Notes: generated by a model from the sequence alone, not told the origin. A stretch of 33,282 nucleotides of DNA from CAZHJG01 sp964533425 (GCA_964533425.1 CAZHJG010000010.1:1-33282); one strand, 5' to 3'. Shown: positions 7,274 through 15,844, numbered from the stretch's first letter. Made by a program: numbers and translations.

Positions 7274-8725
7274 ATGGCAGCCAGCTTCTTTTTTTATGAT
7301 CTTGAGACATCGGGCTTCAGCCCGCGAGCGGCTCGGATTATGCAGTTTGCCGGGCAGCGAACAGATATGGATCTCCAGCCGATCGGTGAACCAGTTAATG
7401 TGTTAATCCAGCTGACGCCTGACGTCTTGCCCGACCCCGGCGCCATTCTCATTACTGGTATCACGCCGCAACAAACGATCGCCGATGGCTTAACCGAGGC
7501 TGACTTTCTGGCATTTTTCTATAAAGAGGTGGTCAAACCCGACACTATTTTTATGGGCTTTAACAGTATTCGCTTTGATGATGAATTTATGCGCTTTTTG
7601 CACTACCGCAACTTCTATGATGCCTATGAGTGGCAGTGGAAAAACGGTTGTTCGCGCTGGGACCTGCTCGACATGGTGCGCATGACGCGGGCCCTTAGGC
7701 CGGACGGCATTGAGTGGCCATTCGCGCCGGATGGCAAGCCTGCCAATCGCCTGGAGTATCTGACACAGGTCAACAAGCTGGATCACTCCAAAGCCCACGA
7801 TGCGCTCAATGACGTTATGGCGACCATCGCGGTGGCTCAGCTGATCCGTGAAAAGCAAAAAGACCTGTTTGATTATCTGTTGAGCATGCGTGGTAAGAAG
7901 AAGGTCGAGGAGCTGGTAAGCAAAGGCGCACCTTTCGTATATACCTCCGGGCGCTACAGCAGCGGATACCTGCACACGACAGCGGCCACCTTACTGGCCC
8001 GGCACGAGCAACAGGACGCAGCGCTGGTGTATGATTTGCGTCATGATCCGACGCCATTCGTGGCGATGAGCCCGGCCGAGCTGGCCGCGGCCTGGAAATT
8101 CACCAAGGATCCTGACGCCGTGCGCTTGCCAGTCAAAACGCTGAAGTATAACCGCTGCCCGGCGGTGGCACCGCTTGGCGTCATCAAAGCTGCGGAGACC
8201 CAGGAGCGCTTGCAGTTATCGCTGGAGACCGTCACTAAGCATCGGGCCATTCTGCAAAAACACCACATCGAATTTGCGGCCAAAATTGCCGAAGCGGTGG
8301 CCAAGCTCGACAGCGACCGGGCGAAAGAGCAAACAGCGCTCGTCGCTAATGAATTAACTGTTGATGAACGGCTGTATGATGGCTTCATCGGTGATACCGA
8401 TAAAAGGACTGCCTTGAAGGTACGCCAGGCCTCTCCGGCCGACTTGTCATCTCTGACGGCAGACTTCAAGGACGAGCGGCTTAAGGAGTTGCTGCCACTG
8501 TATAAAGCGCGCAACTTCCCGTCGTCGCTGAGCAGCGAGGAACGGGCTGCTTGGGAGGCGTTTGTGCGCCGCAAGCTAGAAGGTGATCGTAAGCGACATC
8601 CGTTTGAGGATTATTTTGTACGTTTATCGGAGTTGGCAGCGCAGCCTTTGGGCGCCGAACAGCAGTATCTGGTCGAAGAGCTGAAACTCTATGGTGAATC
8701 GTTAGTGCCGTCAGAGCCCGCTTAG
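7274..8725 (+). CDS. sbcB: Exodeoxyribonuclease I (DEDDh 3'-5' exonuclease)
   Basis: Exonuclease I degrades single-stranded DNA from the 3' end and acts in recombination and mismatch repair. At 483 residues the product is close to the E. coli enzyme. The exonuclease motifs are present: YDLETSG with Asp9 and Glu11 (ExoI), FNSIRFDDEF with Asp102 (ExoII), and KAHDALNDVMAT with His175 and Asp180 (ExoIII, DEDDh type). The C-terminal half, including GAPFVYTSGRYSSG, fits the SH3-like and helical domains that give the enzyme its C shape. It ends in a 4-nt convergent overlap with the small gene on the other strand. Confidence 0.93.
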   Translation: MAASFFFYDLETSGFSPRAARIMQFAGQRTDMDLQPIGEPVNVLIQLTPDVLPDPGAILITGITPQQTIADGLTEADFLAFFYKEVVKPDTIFMGFNSIRFDDEFMRFLHYRNFYDAYEWQWKNGCSRWDLLDMVRMTRALRPDGIEWPFAPDGKPANRLEYLTQVNKLDHSKAHDALNDVMATIAVAQLIREKQKDLFDYLLSMRGKKKVEELVSKGAPFVYTSGRYSSGYLHTTAATLLARHEQQDAALVYDLRHDPTPFVAMSPAELAAAWKFTKDPDAVRLPVKTLKYNRCPAVAPLGVIKAAETQERLQLSLETVTKHRAILQKHHIEFAAKIAEAVAKLDSDRAKEQTALVANELTVDERLYDGFIGDTDKRTALKVRQASPADLSSLTADFKDERLKELLPLYKARNFPSSLSSEERAAWEAFVRRKLEGDRKRHPFEDYFVRLSELAAQPLGAEQQYLVEELKLYGESLVPSEPA

Positions 8726-8928
8726 GCAATCTGAGCTGAGCTAGGAATGCCAGCCAGCCAAACGACGCAGAAGGCCAGCGTCACGACAGCTTTTGTGAAC
8801 TGTCTTTGCGCGAATGGCTTAGTCAGCTTAATTGCAAAGGGCAGGCAGGCCATGAGTATAAGCCAGGCTTGGAACGAGATGGTTATATTGGTGCCGGGTA
8901 TAAGTCCCAGTACAAGAAGATCGTACAT
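8722..8928 (-). CDS. Small two-helix membrane protein, 68 aa
   Basis: The family is not recognised. The product starts MYDLLVLGLIPGTNI and has two hydrophobic segments (ISFQAWLILMACLPFAI and AVVTLAFCVVWLAGI) joined by a basic loop, so it is probably an inner-membrane protein with two helices. A longer form would start at the ATG at 8967, but that codon overlaps the -10 box of a strong promoter, and the start at 8928 has a TAAGGG Shine-Dalgarno-like sequence about 7 nt upstream. The shorter form is therefore chosen. It converges on sbcB with overlapping stop codons. Confidence 0.6.
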   Translation of the reverse strand: MYDLLVLGLIPGTNITISFQAWLILMACLPFAIKLTKPFAQRQFTKAVVTLAFCVVWLAGIPSSAQIA

Positions 8929-8965
8929 AACGGTGCCCTTAACTTTTTGAAGTGATTTAATTTGC

Positions 8966-8993
8966 ATTTTACATTATTTTGCACATATGTCAA
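8966..8993 (-). promoter_or_regulatory. Consensus promoter on the minus strand
   Basis: Read on the minus strand, TTGACA (8993-8988) and TAAAAT (8971-8966) are separated by 16 nt. This is one of the best promoter matches in the window. It places the transcript start near 8959, ruling out the ATG at 8967 and supporting the one at 8928. The surrounding 8930-9190 is visibly A+T-richer than its neighbours and contains no gene on the + strand. Confidence 0.7.
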
Positions 8994-9193
8994 CAAGATT
9001 GATTTAGAGCTTATGCTTATGTTGTGCTTTATCGCACAGTGATCGCTAGCAACATAAGAAGTAATAAGATTCTGCAACAGAGAAAACAAAGTCGACAAAA
9101 AAACTACAATATTACTAACCAGCCATATTGTGTTTTGCGCACGAGAGGCTACACTGAAAAAGTAAGCTTGAAAAGCAAACACTGGGAGAAAGC

Positions 9194-9916
9194 ATGTACC
9201 ATGGCCCACCCAAACGCCACTGCCGGTTAGTCGCTAACCGAGAGGGCCGAGCGAGCCATAAAAACCGGCTTCGAAACTCAGCTTTTGGCGCGTTTCGGGC
9301 AGTCGGCGGAGAGAGCCAGAAACAGCTCCACGTTGCCCTCAATTTGGCCCGAGGTGATGTTAGAGAATACTTTGATTGCCGCACGAATAAGTACACGGAA
9401 TTGTTGATACCCGATCAGCACGGCGTCACATTCGTCAAGCGCCACGCTGTAGTACAGGCCTTGGGTACCAGCAGCATGATCAACTTTAATTTCCCTCGCT
9501 TAGAACAAGATGTGTACGGCTACAATCGCCGGGTTACAGAGCTGATTGGAGTGCCGCTTGGCAGGCTAAGCTGGCAAGGCCCAGGTGGACTAAAGTTGGT
9601 GGCCGAAATCCCGCAGTTCAAAGATCCAATGGAAGGTGATTATCAAGATGTATTGGCAAGAGATTCTTCCCAGCTAGAGCGAATGCTCGGTCGGGCCGGT
9701 GCTCGCGCCATTGATGTATTGGAGCCCGATCATTTGACGCTAGGACAGTTCCGACGATCACGAAATAGAGAACATCAATTGACCATGGATCAAAAGTATG
9801 ATATTGCTATTATAGTTGGAGAACGATTGACTGAACTAGAAGTAACAGCAGTTGCTTTAGGAGAAATGGCTTTAGAGAGGCCAAGGCAGGGACAGCTCGT
9901 TCCAGTTTTGGCATAA
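9194..9916 (+). CDS. Unknown protein, 240 aa, possible 2H-phosphoesterase-like
   Basis: No confident family. GGAG lies 5 nt before the ATG. The N-terminus is basic (first 40 residues), followed by QLHVALNLARG (His46) and a globular region. Near the end, EPDHLTLGQF (His180) resembles the second H-x-T-h motif of 2H phosphoesterases (LigT/2'-5' RNA ligase-like), which hydrolyse cyclic phosphates on RNA or nucleotides. The first motif would be HVA rather than HxS/T, so activity is doubtful. The gene is only 4 nt from the next one, which carries two better motifs, so the pair may be diverged paralogues working together. The 2H idea is inference; the gene itself is likely real. Confidence 0.6.
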   Translation: MYHGPPKRHCRLVANREGRASHKNRLRNSAFGAFRAVGGESQKQLHVALNLARGDVREYFDCRTNKYTELLIPDQHGVTFVKRHAVVQALGTSSMINFNFPRLEQDVYGYNRRVTELIGVPLGRLSWQGPGGLKLVAEIPQFKDPMEGDYQDVLARDSSQLERMLGRAGARAIDVLEPDHLTLGQFRRSRNREHQLTMDQKYDIAIIVGERLTELEVTAVALGEMALERPRQGQLVPVLA

Positions 9917-9920
9917 TAGT

Positions 9921-10616
9921 ATGAACCCCCGACATCAACGCAAAATGAAGCAACGACCTGCCGGACAACCCCCGCGCTACAACCGTCATGCCCGTGAGCA
10001 GTTAAGCATGAAAGAAGCTTTTGCCAAGCCGTTCGGCGTGCGTCGATTATTGGACCCCCAAACATCCCGTGCCATATTGTCCGCCGTTGCCCCACTGCTT
10101 CCGGTAGATGAGCGCAGAGGTCGTAACGGTCTTCGGCCACGCCTGCACTCTACGCTTTTACCGCAACGGTCCTATAGTGAACATGTACATGAAGGTCGGT
10201 TAAAGGGACAGAGCCTGGTGGTCGTCAGAGGGCAAATGGAACGCAAAACCCGGGGTCGCAATGAGAGAGAAGTGGAGGCTGTAATTGGCAAAGTCAGTGT
10301 TCACCAGGGGAAGCAGCTTATTATCGAACTGAAAAGTGAAGGACTTCACCAGGATACGTATGACATTGAACGGGTACTCGGTAGGTTCGGTGTTAAAGGG
10401 CTAAGGCGTGAAGGTGGGATAGGCCAGCTACATAGTACCATCGCAGACTTGACCGAACCACTGAGTCCGCGCGAGCGGCTTTATCTTGTAGATGCCACAG
10501 CAGCTACAATTGATGATGTCGTAAGTCAAATGGATGTGCTGTCAGATGAACCGCCGCTGATCTTTGGCGGCTGGCAAGTATACCCTGATCCTGAAAAAGT
10601 CGCCATGGCTGCTTAG
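9921..10616 (+). CDS. Putative 2H phosphoesterase-like protein, 231 aa
   Basis: After a basic, probably disordered N-terminus (about 1-30), the protein contains two H-S-T-h motifs 95 residues apart: LHSTLL (His76) and QLHSTIADL (His171). Two H-x-[ST]-h motifs at about this spacing, with an intervening region of the form VEAVIGKVSVHQGKQL / IIELKSEGL and an amphipathic helix before the second motif, are the hallmark of the 2H phosphoesterase fold (LigT, CPDase, AKAP7-like). These act on 2',3'-cyclic or 2'-5' linked phosphates. It follows the 9194 gene by 4 nt, so co-translation is likely. I did not recognise it at the whole-sequence level; the assignment rests on the motif pair. Confidence 0.6.
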   Translation: MNPRHQRKMKQRPAGQPPRYNRHAREQLSMKEAFAKPFGVRRLLDPQTSRAILSAVAPLLPVDERRGRNGLRPRLHSTLLPQRSYSEHVHEGRLKGQSLVVVRGQMERKTRGRNEREVEAVIGKVSVHQGKQLIIELKSEGLHQDTYDIERVLGRFGVKGLRREGGIGQLHSTIADLTEPLSPRERLYLVDATAATIDDVVSQMDVLSDEPPLIFGGWQVYPDPEKVAMAA

Positions 10617-10643
10617 GGGCTCGATTTTCTCTTGATTTTCGTG

Positions 10644-10649
10644 TATAAT
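10644..10649 (+). promoter_or_regulatory. -10 box for uvrA
   Basis: A perfect TATAAT 37 nt before the uvrA start; the region 16-17 nt upstream gives only a weak -35 (CGATTT). It is independent of the preceding gene pair, whose last stop lies 28 nt upstream. Confidence 0.45.
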
Positions 10650-10686
10650 TGATCGACTAATTACACCGTGTAAGAGGGAGATTTTG

Positions 10687-13497
10687 GTGGCTGATGAGAT
10701 AGTGGTTAAAGGTGCTCGGGAGCATAATCTGCAGAATGTCGATGTGACGATTCCGCGGAGTAAGCTGGTGGTGATCACCGGTTTGAGCGGGTCAGGCAAG
10801 TCAAGTCTGGCGTTCGATACGATTTATGCCGAAGGCCAGCGGCGCTATGTGGAATCGCTCAGTTCGTACGCCCGGCAGTTCCTGGGGCTGATGGAAAAGC
10901 CCGATGTCGATCAGATCGACGGGCTCAGTCCGGCTATTTCCATCGATCAAAAATCCACGTCGCGCAACCCGCGCTCCACGGTCGCCACCGTCACGGAAAT
11001 TTATGACTACTTGCGTTTGCTGTATGCCCGCATCGGGGTGCCGCATTGCCCAATTGACGGCAGTCCGGTAGTACGCCAAACCACGACGGGCATTGTCGAC
11101 CAGATTGTCGCCACCACGACTGGCAAGCGACTGATGGTGTTAGCGCCCATTGTGATTGATAAAAAAGGCGCCTTTGAGCACATTCCCGAGCAGTACCAAC
11201 GAGCCGGGTTTGCCCGAGCCCGAGTGGATGGTGTGGTATACGCGCTTGACGAGTTTCCGCAGCTCGACAAAGCGTACCGGCACCGGATTGAGATCGTTAT
11301 CGATCGGCTGGTGAATGATGAAGACAGCCGCAGTCGTCTGGTGCAATCGGTGGAGCAGGCGCTGGATGTCGCTGAGGGCAAGGTGGTGATTCTCGATGCT
11401 GATTCCGACGAAACCTGGACCTACAGTCTGATGTACGCCTGCCCGGACCATCCGGAAATCACTATCCCTGAACTCGAGCCGCGGACGTTTAGCTTTAACA
11501 GCCCCCATGGTGCGTGCCCGGTGTGTACCGGCCTGGGCAGCCGGCTGGAAGTCGATCCCGAACTGGTGATACCCAATGGACGCCTGACCATTGCCGAGGG
11601 CGCCATCCGACCCTACAACCGCATCAATGTCGATAACTGGTACATGAAGAAGCTCCAGGCGGTGGCGGATACGTACAAGTTCAGCCTGCACGTGCCGACC
11701 GGCGATCTGACGGCCGAGCAGCTCAACATGATTATGTACGGCACCGGTAGCGAAAAGTACCGCGTCAGCCTGGGCATGGGCCGCTCCTTCGAAACTACGT
11801 ACGAAGGCGTGGTACCAAATCTAGAACGCCGGCACAAAGAAACCGACAGTGATTTCATCCGCCGTGACATCGAGCGCTTTATGCAGGAGAAACCATGCCA
11901 TGCTTGCCAGGGCCGGCGCTTAAAACCAGAAGTATTGGCCATTACCGTGGGCGAGCAATCGATTATGGATGTTTGCAGTTTATCTATCGACGACGCGCTC
12001 GAGTGGTTTAATAGTCTGAAGCTTAATGACAAAGAAGCCAAAATTGCCCAGCTGATCTTGAAAGAAATCGGTGCTCGTTTGCAGTTTCTGCAAGATGTCG
12101 GCCTGAACTACCTTAACTTGTTAAGAAGTGCCAATACCCTAAGTGGCGGCGAGGCCCAACGCATCCGCTTGGCCACCCAAATTGGCTCCGGACTGATGGG
12201 CGTGCTCTACGTACTGGACGAGCCCAGCATTGGTTTGCACCAGCGTGATAACGCTCGTTTGATCAATACTTTGAAACATCTGCGCGATCTAGGGAACACC
12301 GTTATTGTGGTGGAGCACGATGAAGAAACCATCCGCACCGCTGACTATCTGCTGGACATTGGCCCAGGCGCCGGGATTCACGGCGGAAAAATCGTGGCGG
12401 CCGGTTCACCCGCCAAAGTGGCTAGCGTCAAAGACAGCGTGACTGCTCAGTATCTGGCGGGCAGCAAAAAGATCGCCACGCCGAAAAAGCGCCGTAATGG
12501 TAACGATAAATCACTGGTCATCAAGGGAGCGCGCGAGAATAATTTACAGAATGTGGATGTTGAAATCCCGCTCGGCAAACTGGTGGTGGTCAGCGGTGTC
12601 AGCGGCTCGGGCAAGTCGAGCTTGATTAATGACATTCTAGCCAAAGAACTGCTGGCGCGCTTGCACCGGGCCAGTACCGTGCCGGGTAGACATGACGACA
12701 TCGAAGGCATCAAACAGCTCGACAAAGCGATCATTATCGATCAATCCCCAATTGGCCGGACACCGCGCTCCAATCCAGCTACGTACACGGGGCTCTTCAC
12801 GCCGATCCGCGAGCTATTTGCGCAAATGCCGGAAGCCAAACTGCGCGGCTATTCAGCCGGACGCTTTAGCTTTAACGTTAAGGGCGGCCGCTGCGAAAAC
12901 TGCGCTGGCGATGGCATCATTAAGATCGAAATGCACTTCTTGCCGGACGTTTACGTGCCTTGCGAAGTTTGCCATGGTCAGCGTTACAACCGCGAAGCGC
13001 TTGAAATTCACTACAAGGGCAAGACCATCGCCGACGTCCTCGCCATGACCTGCGAACAGGCTCTGGAATTCTTCCAGAACATCCCGGCCATTGCCCGTAA
13101 GTTGCAAACTCTAGTCGACGTTGGCTTGGGCTACATTGCGCTCGGCCAATCAGCCACGACGCTGAGTGGCGGCGAAGCCCAGCGCATTAAGCTTAGTACC
13201 GAGCTCAGCCGCCGTCCAACTGGCCGCACCCTTTATATCCTCGATGAGCCAACGACGGGTCTGCACATGGCCGACGTCGATAAGTTGCTTAACATGTTGC
13301 ATGCGCTGGTTGACGCCGGTAACAGCATGGTAGTCATTGAACATAACCTGGACGTCATCAAGAATGCTGACTGGATTATTGACATGGGGCCTGAAGGTGG
13401 TAATGCCGGCGGGCAGGTGATCGCCAAGGGGACGCCGGAACAGGTCGCCAAAATCAAGAAGAGTTACACTGGTCAGTACTTGGAGCGGGTACTATGA
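10687..13497 (+). CDS. uvrA: Excinuclease ABC subunit A
   Basis: UvrA is the damage-sensing ATPase of nucleotide excision repair and loads UvrB. The 936-residue product has two ABC ATPase modules: Walker A GLSGSGKSS (33-41) and GVSGSGKSS (about 637-645), with signature LSGGEAQRI in each half (about 485 and 826). The second zinc site is intact (CENC and CEVC). The first reads CPDH (252-255) with CPVC (277-280), so one expected Cys is His; His can still bind zinc. GTG at 10687 is chosen over TTG at 10684 because AGGGAG (10675-10680) then sits 6 nt away rather than 3. The stop overlaps the next start by 4 nt (ATGA). Confidence 0.97.
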   Translation: MADEIVVKGAREHNLQNVDVTIPRSKLVVITGLSGSGKSSLAFDTIYAEGQRRYVESLSSYARQFLGLMEKPDVDQIDGLSPAISIDQKSTSRNPRSTVATVTEIYDYLRLLYARIGVPHCPIDGSPVVRQTTTGIVDQIVATTTGKRLMVLAPIVIDKKGAFEHIPEQYQRAGFARARVDGVVYALDEFPQLDKAYRHRIEIVIDRLVNDEDSRSRLVQSVEQALDVAEGKVVILDADSDETWTYSLMYACPDHPEITIPELEPRTFSFNSPHGACPVCTGLGSRLEVDPELVIPNGRLTIAEGAIRPYNRINVDNWYMKKLQAVADTYKFSLHVPTGDLTAEQLNMIMYGTGSEKYRVSLGMGRSFETTYEGVVPNLERRHKETDSDFIRRDIERFMQEKPCHACQGRRLKPEVLAITVGEQSIMDVCSLSIDDALEWFNSLKLNDKEAKIAQLILKEIGARLQFLQDVGLNYLNLLRSANTLSGGEAQRIRLATQIGSGLMGVLYVLDEPSIGLHQRDNARLINTLKHLRDLGNTVIVVEHDEETIRTADYLLDIGPGAGIHGGKIVAAGSPAKVASVKDSVTAQYLAGSKKIATPKKRRNGNDKSLVIKGARENNLQNVDVEIPLGKLVVVSGVSGSGKSSLINDILAKELLARLHRASTVPGRHDDIEGIKQLDKAIIIDQSPIGRTPRSNPATYTGLFTPIRELFAQMPEAKLRGYSAGRFSFNVKGGRCENCAGDGIIKIEMHFLPDVYVPCEVCHGQRYNREALEIHYKGKTIADVLAMTCEQALEFFQNIPAIARKLQTLVDVGLGYIALGQSATTLSGGEAQRIKLSTELSRRPTGRTLYILDEPTTGLHMADVDKLLNMLHALVDAGNSMVVIEHNLDVIKNADWIIDMGPEGGNAGGQVIAKGTPEQVAKIKKSYTGQYLERVL

Positions 13498-13739
13498 GCC
13501 CGTCGGAGCGGCATCGAACTGCCAAGTACAGGCCTGGTTTAGACGCCCGGCCACTTATCGATGCTGCTATGGAAGCATCAGGTATCGACGAGTTAGCCAA
13601 AGAGCTTGCCAATGTTACTGACGCTGAGGAGTGCTCATTACTTGACCCTGTTGCTATAAAACGCGAGATGGCCAATTTCCCTGGTAAGCTCCCCGAGGAC
13701 ACTATTCAACTGATTTTAGAGGAGCAGGACGGCGCTTAA
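13494..13739 (+). CDS. Small hypothetical protein overlapping the uvrA stop, 81 aa
   Basis: The ATG overlaps the uvrA stop in an ATGA arrangement, typical of translational coupling. The product is soluble, acidic in its second half (ELAKELANVTDAEE, then EDTIQLILEEQDGA), with no recognised motif, signal peptide or membrane helix. Its last 4 nt overlap the end of the convergent DedA gene. The exact fit between two genes and the coupling favour a real gene, but there is no family support; a non-functional uvrA trailer is the alternative. Confidence 0.5.
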   Translation: MSPSERHRTAKYRPGLDARPLIDAAMEASGIDELAKELANVTDAEECSLLDPVAIKREMANFPGKLPEDTIQLILEEQDGA

Positions 13740-14341
13740 ATCCGACCACGCCGCTTTTCCCGGAGCGCTTTTACGAGGTGGTATGTGGCCGGGCCAAGGG
13801 TAATAATCATCACGGCCGCCACGGCCAGCAAGATGTAGTGATCGATATTCGGTATTTTGGTGCCGAACCAATAGCCGATCAGGGTGACTAGAATGGCCCA
13901 CGCTGTATCGCCAATCGCGTCATAAATGAAGAACTTGCGGTGGTTCATGCTGGAAATGCCGGCGGCCGCCGGAGCGAAGGTTCGCACCACGGGCACGAAA
14001 TGTGCGATCAGCATGGCTTTTGACCCGTACCGTGTGAAGAAAGCCTCAGCCCGCTTCAGATACTCTTGTCTGAAAACAATACTGTTTGGTTTATCGAAGA
14101 GATGACGCCCATAACGTTTTCCGATTACATAGCCGATGTTGTCGCCAAGTATGGCTGCTATGACGACTATTGGCAGCAGCGTGGCCAGCGAGAGCTTTCC
14201 CTGGGCGGCAAAGATGCCGGCGGTCAGCAGCAAGGTATCGCCGGGGAAGAAGAAACCGATGAACATCCCGGACTCGCCAAAAATAATAGCGGCAATCAAC
14301 AGGAGGCCACCGGCCTGGATAATGTGCTCAACGTTAAGCAT
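13736..14341 (-). CDS. DedA family membrane protein (SNARE-associated/VTT domain)
   Basis: DedA proteins are polytopic membrane proteins that act as lipid-phosphate flippases, for example of undecaprenyl phosphate, and support envelope homeostasis. The 201-residue product has the family marks: an N-terminal hydrophobic segment with FGESGMFIGFFFPGDTLL, then GDNIGYVIGKRYGRHLF, and HFVPVVRTFAPAAAGISSM with its conserved arginine. At least four hydrophobic stretches are visible, including WAILVTLIGYWFG and a C-terminal helix before a basic tail. It is transcribed against its neighbours and overlaps the 81-aa gene by 4 nt. Which DedA subgroup it belongs to, and its substrate, cannot be told. Confidence 0.93.
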   Translation of the reverse strand: MLNVEHIIQAGGLLLIAAIIFGESGMFIGFFFPGDTLLLTAGIFAAQGKLSLATLLPIVVIAAILGDNIGYVIGKRYGRHLFDKPNSIVFRQEYLKRAEAFFTRYGSKAMLIAHFVPVVRTFAPAAAGISSMNHRKFFIYDAIGDTAWAILVTLIGYWFGTKIPNIDHYILLAVAAVMIITLGPATYHLVKALREKRRGRI

Positions 14342-14424
14342 GTGCTTTCTAGCTTACCTGTTCTGTGTGAGGCCGTCCAGTCCGCCTGGCTGCCAAGTCA
14401 AAGCTGTTACCTGGACCTGTAATC

Positions 14425-14452
14425 TGTTATAATTGAGGAAATTACAGGAGGT
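14425..14452 (+). promoter_or_regulatory. Extended -10 promoter and strong Shine-Dalgarno for rplY
   Basis: TGT followed by TATAAT (14425-14433) forms an extended -10 element. AGGAGGT (14446-14452), a near-complete anti-SD complement, is 7 nt before the GTG start at 14460. This rules out the in-frame TTG at 14433, which lies upstream of the ribosome site and in the -10 box. Confidence 0.75.
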
Positions 14453-14459
14453 AACAACC

Positions 14460-15182
14460 GTGGCACAGGATGCTATTAATCTGACTCTAACTCCCCGTGA
14501 CGTAACCGGCAAAGCTGTGCGGCAATTGCGGCGGGACGGCCAAGTACCGGCTGTGATTCACGATCATGGCAAGGAATCAGTCGTGGTGCAAGCCGAGTAC
14601 CTGCAACTCTTGAAGGTTTGGCAGCAGGCGGGCAAACATCACCCGGTGCAACTAAAAGCTGGCGACCAAACATACACAGCGCTTATTAAAACCGCCACCT
14701 TTGACCCGAAAAAGCACCAGCTGACTCACGTGGTATTCAATGCAGTTGACCGGAACCAGAAAGTTGAGGCCGAGATACCAGTCCGCGCTCGCTATGAGGA
14801 AGGCAACGAATCCAGCCCAGCGGAGCGTAACGGCTTGATTGTGCTGACTCAACTCGATGTTATTCAGGTCAAAGCCATCCCGACCAAACTACCGGACTTT
14901 TTGGAATACGACGCCGAAAAACTAGTGGAAGTCGGTGACCACGCTACAGTTGCCGATTTGACGATTCCGGAAGGTGTCGAGGTAGAGACCGATGCCGAAC
15001 AATCCATCGCCACCGTATATGAACCAAGTGCCATTGCCGCCGCCAACGACGCGGCCGCCGGTACTGCAGAAGAAACAGTTGCTGAGAGCGAAGAAGGCGC
15101 TGAAGCCGAAGCAGACGGCGGTGCTGAAGAAGGTGGAACCGAGGGCGGTGAAGCTTCGGGCGAAGCGTCGGCAAAAGAATAG
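14460..15182 (+). CDS. rplY: Ribosomal protein bL25, long CTC/TL5 form
   Basis: bL25 binds 5S rRNA in the 50S subunit. The 240-residue product has the N-terminal bL25 domain (about 1-88: LTPRDVTGKAVRQLRRDGQV, then PAVIH, then ALIKTATFDPKKHQLTHVVF) and the C-terminal TL5/CTC beta domain (about 95-185: AEIPVRARYEEG to LTIPEGVEVETDAEQSIATV). A long Ala/Glu/Gly tail of about 50 residues follows, strongly acidic and low in complexity; such tails are common in bacterial CTC proteins but vary in length. The GTG start is set by AGGAGGT 7 nt upstream. It has its own promoter and runs divergently from dedA. Confidence 0.93.
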   Translation: MAQDAINLTLTPRDVTGKAVRQLRRDGQVPAVIHDHGKESVVVQAEYLQLLKVWQQAGKHHPVQLKAGDQTYTALIKTATFDPKKHQLTHVVFNAVDRNQKVEAEIPVRARYEEGNESSPAERNGLIVLTQLDVIQVKAIPTKLPDFLEYDAEKLVEVGDHATVADLTIPEGVEVETDAEQSIATVYEPSAIAAANDAAAGTAEETVAESEEGAEAEADGGAEEGGTEGGEASGEASAKE

Positions 15183-15229
15183 ACCCCTCCAGCTAGTATG
15201 CCCTGCGTCAGCTGAAATCCAGATACGGG

Positions 15230-15238
15230 TGCTATAGT
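15230..15238 (+). promoter_or_regulatory. Extended -10 element, leaderless spacing
   Basis: TGC followed by TATAGT, with 6 nt between the hexamer and the ATG of the DUF2127 gene. Transcription would begin at or next to the start codon, and there is no room for a Shine-Dalgarno. Confidence 0.5.
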
Positions 15239-15244
15239 AATTTC

Positions 15245-15745
15245 ATGAAGCTGTTTCATCCGCAGACGCTGCTCGACAAAACGTACGAAATTGGCATCAT
15301 CCTCAAGGGAATCGATGGTGTTTTAGAGCTGATCGGCGGCATTCTCGTGCTGGTCTTGAGCCCTGGTACCATCCTGAGTATCACCAACTTTTTCACGCAG
15401 GAAACACTTGAGAAAAATCCGCACAATTTCTTTGCCAACCACATCGATAAAGTCGGGCACCATCTGGCATCCGGCCAAACCACCTTCGCAGCTCTCTTTC
15501 TATTGACCCACGGCCTGGTGAAAGTAGTGTTGGTAACCTGCCTGCTGCTCAACAAGCTTTGGGCCTATCCCTGGGCGCTGGGCGTGCTTGGCCTGTTTTT
15601 GGTCTACCAAGTGTACTTGCTGATCACCCGGCCAACGTTTGGCATGGCCTTTTTGACGGTTATCGACGCCGTCATTATTTGGTTGGTGTACCGCGAGTGG
15701 CAGAAAGTCCGCAGTGGACCGGGCCCAACGCCGGCCTCCGCCTGA
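15245..15745 (+). CDS. DUF2127 family membrane protein
   Basis: The 166-residue product fits the DUF2127 family of small polytopic membrane proteins: YEIGIILKGIDGVLELIGG at the N-terminus, HGLVKVVLVTCLLLNKLWAY in the middle and FLTVIDAVIIWLVYREWQK at the end. Four hydrophobic segments are visible (about 17-42, 79-101, 105-125 and 133-151). The biochemical role of the family is unknown. The start codon is placed by the -10 element six bases upstream. The gene stands alone; the next gene has its own promoter. Confidence 0.85.
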   Translation: MKLFHPQTLLDKTYEIGIILKGIDGVLELIGGILVLVLSPGTILSITNFFTQETLEKNPHNFFANHIDKVGHHLASGQTTFAALFLLTHGLVKVVLVTCLLLNKLWAYPWALGVLGLFLVYQVYLLITRPTFGMAFLTVIDAVIIWLVYREWQKVRSGPGPTPASA

Positions 15746-15767
15746 CCACGCTTCACGGTGTACGGCG

Positions 15768-15796
15768 TTGCTAAGGAGAACGTTTCATCTTATACT
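15768..15796 (+). promoter_or_regulatory. Sigma70-type promoter for the 15845 gene
   Basis: TTGCTA (15768-15773) and TATACT (15791-15796) are spaced by 17 nt. The leader to the ATG at 15845 would be about 42 nt and shows no clear Shine-Dalgarno. Confidence 0.65.
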
Positions 15797-15844
15797 AAGG
15801 TGTTTGATTGGTAATTTGTTTAAGCATAGTTTTTACGAGTTCAT

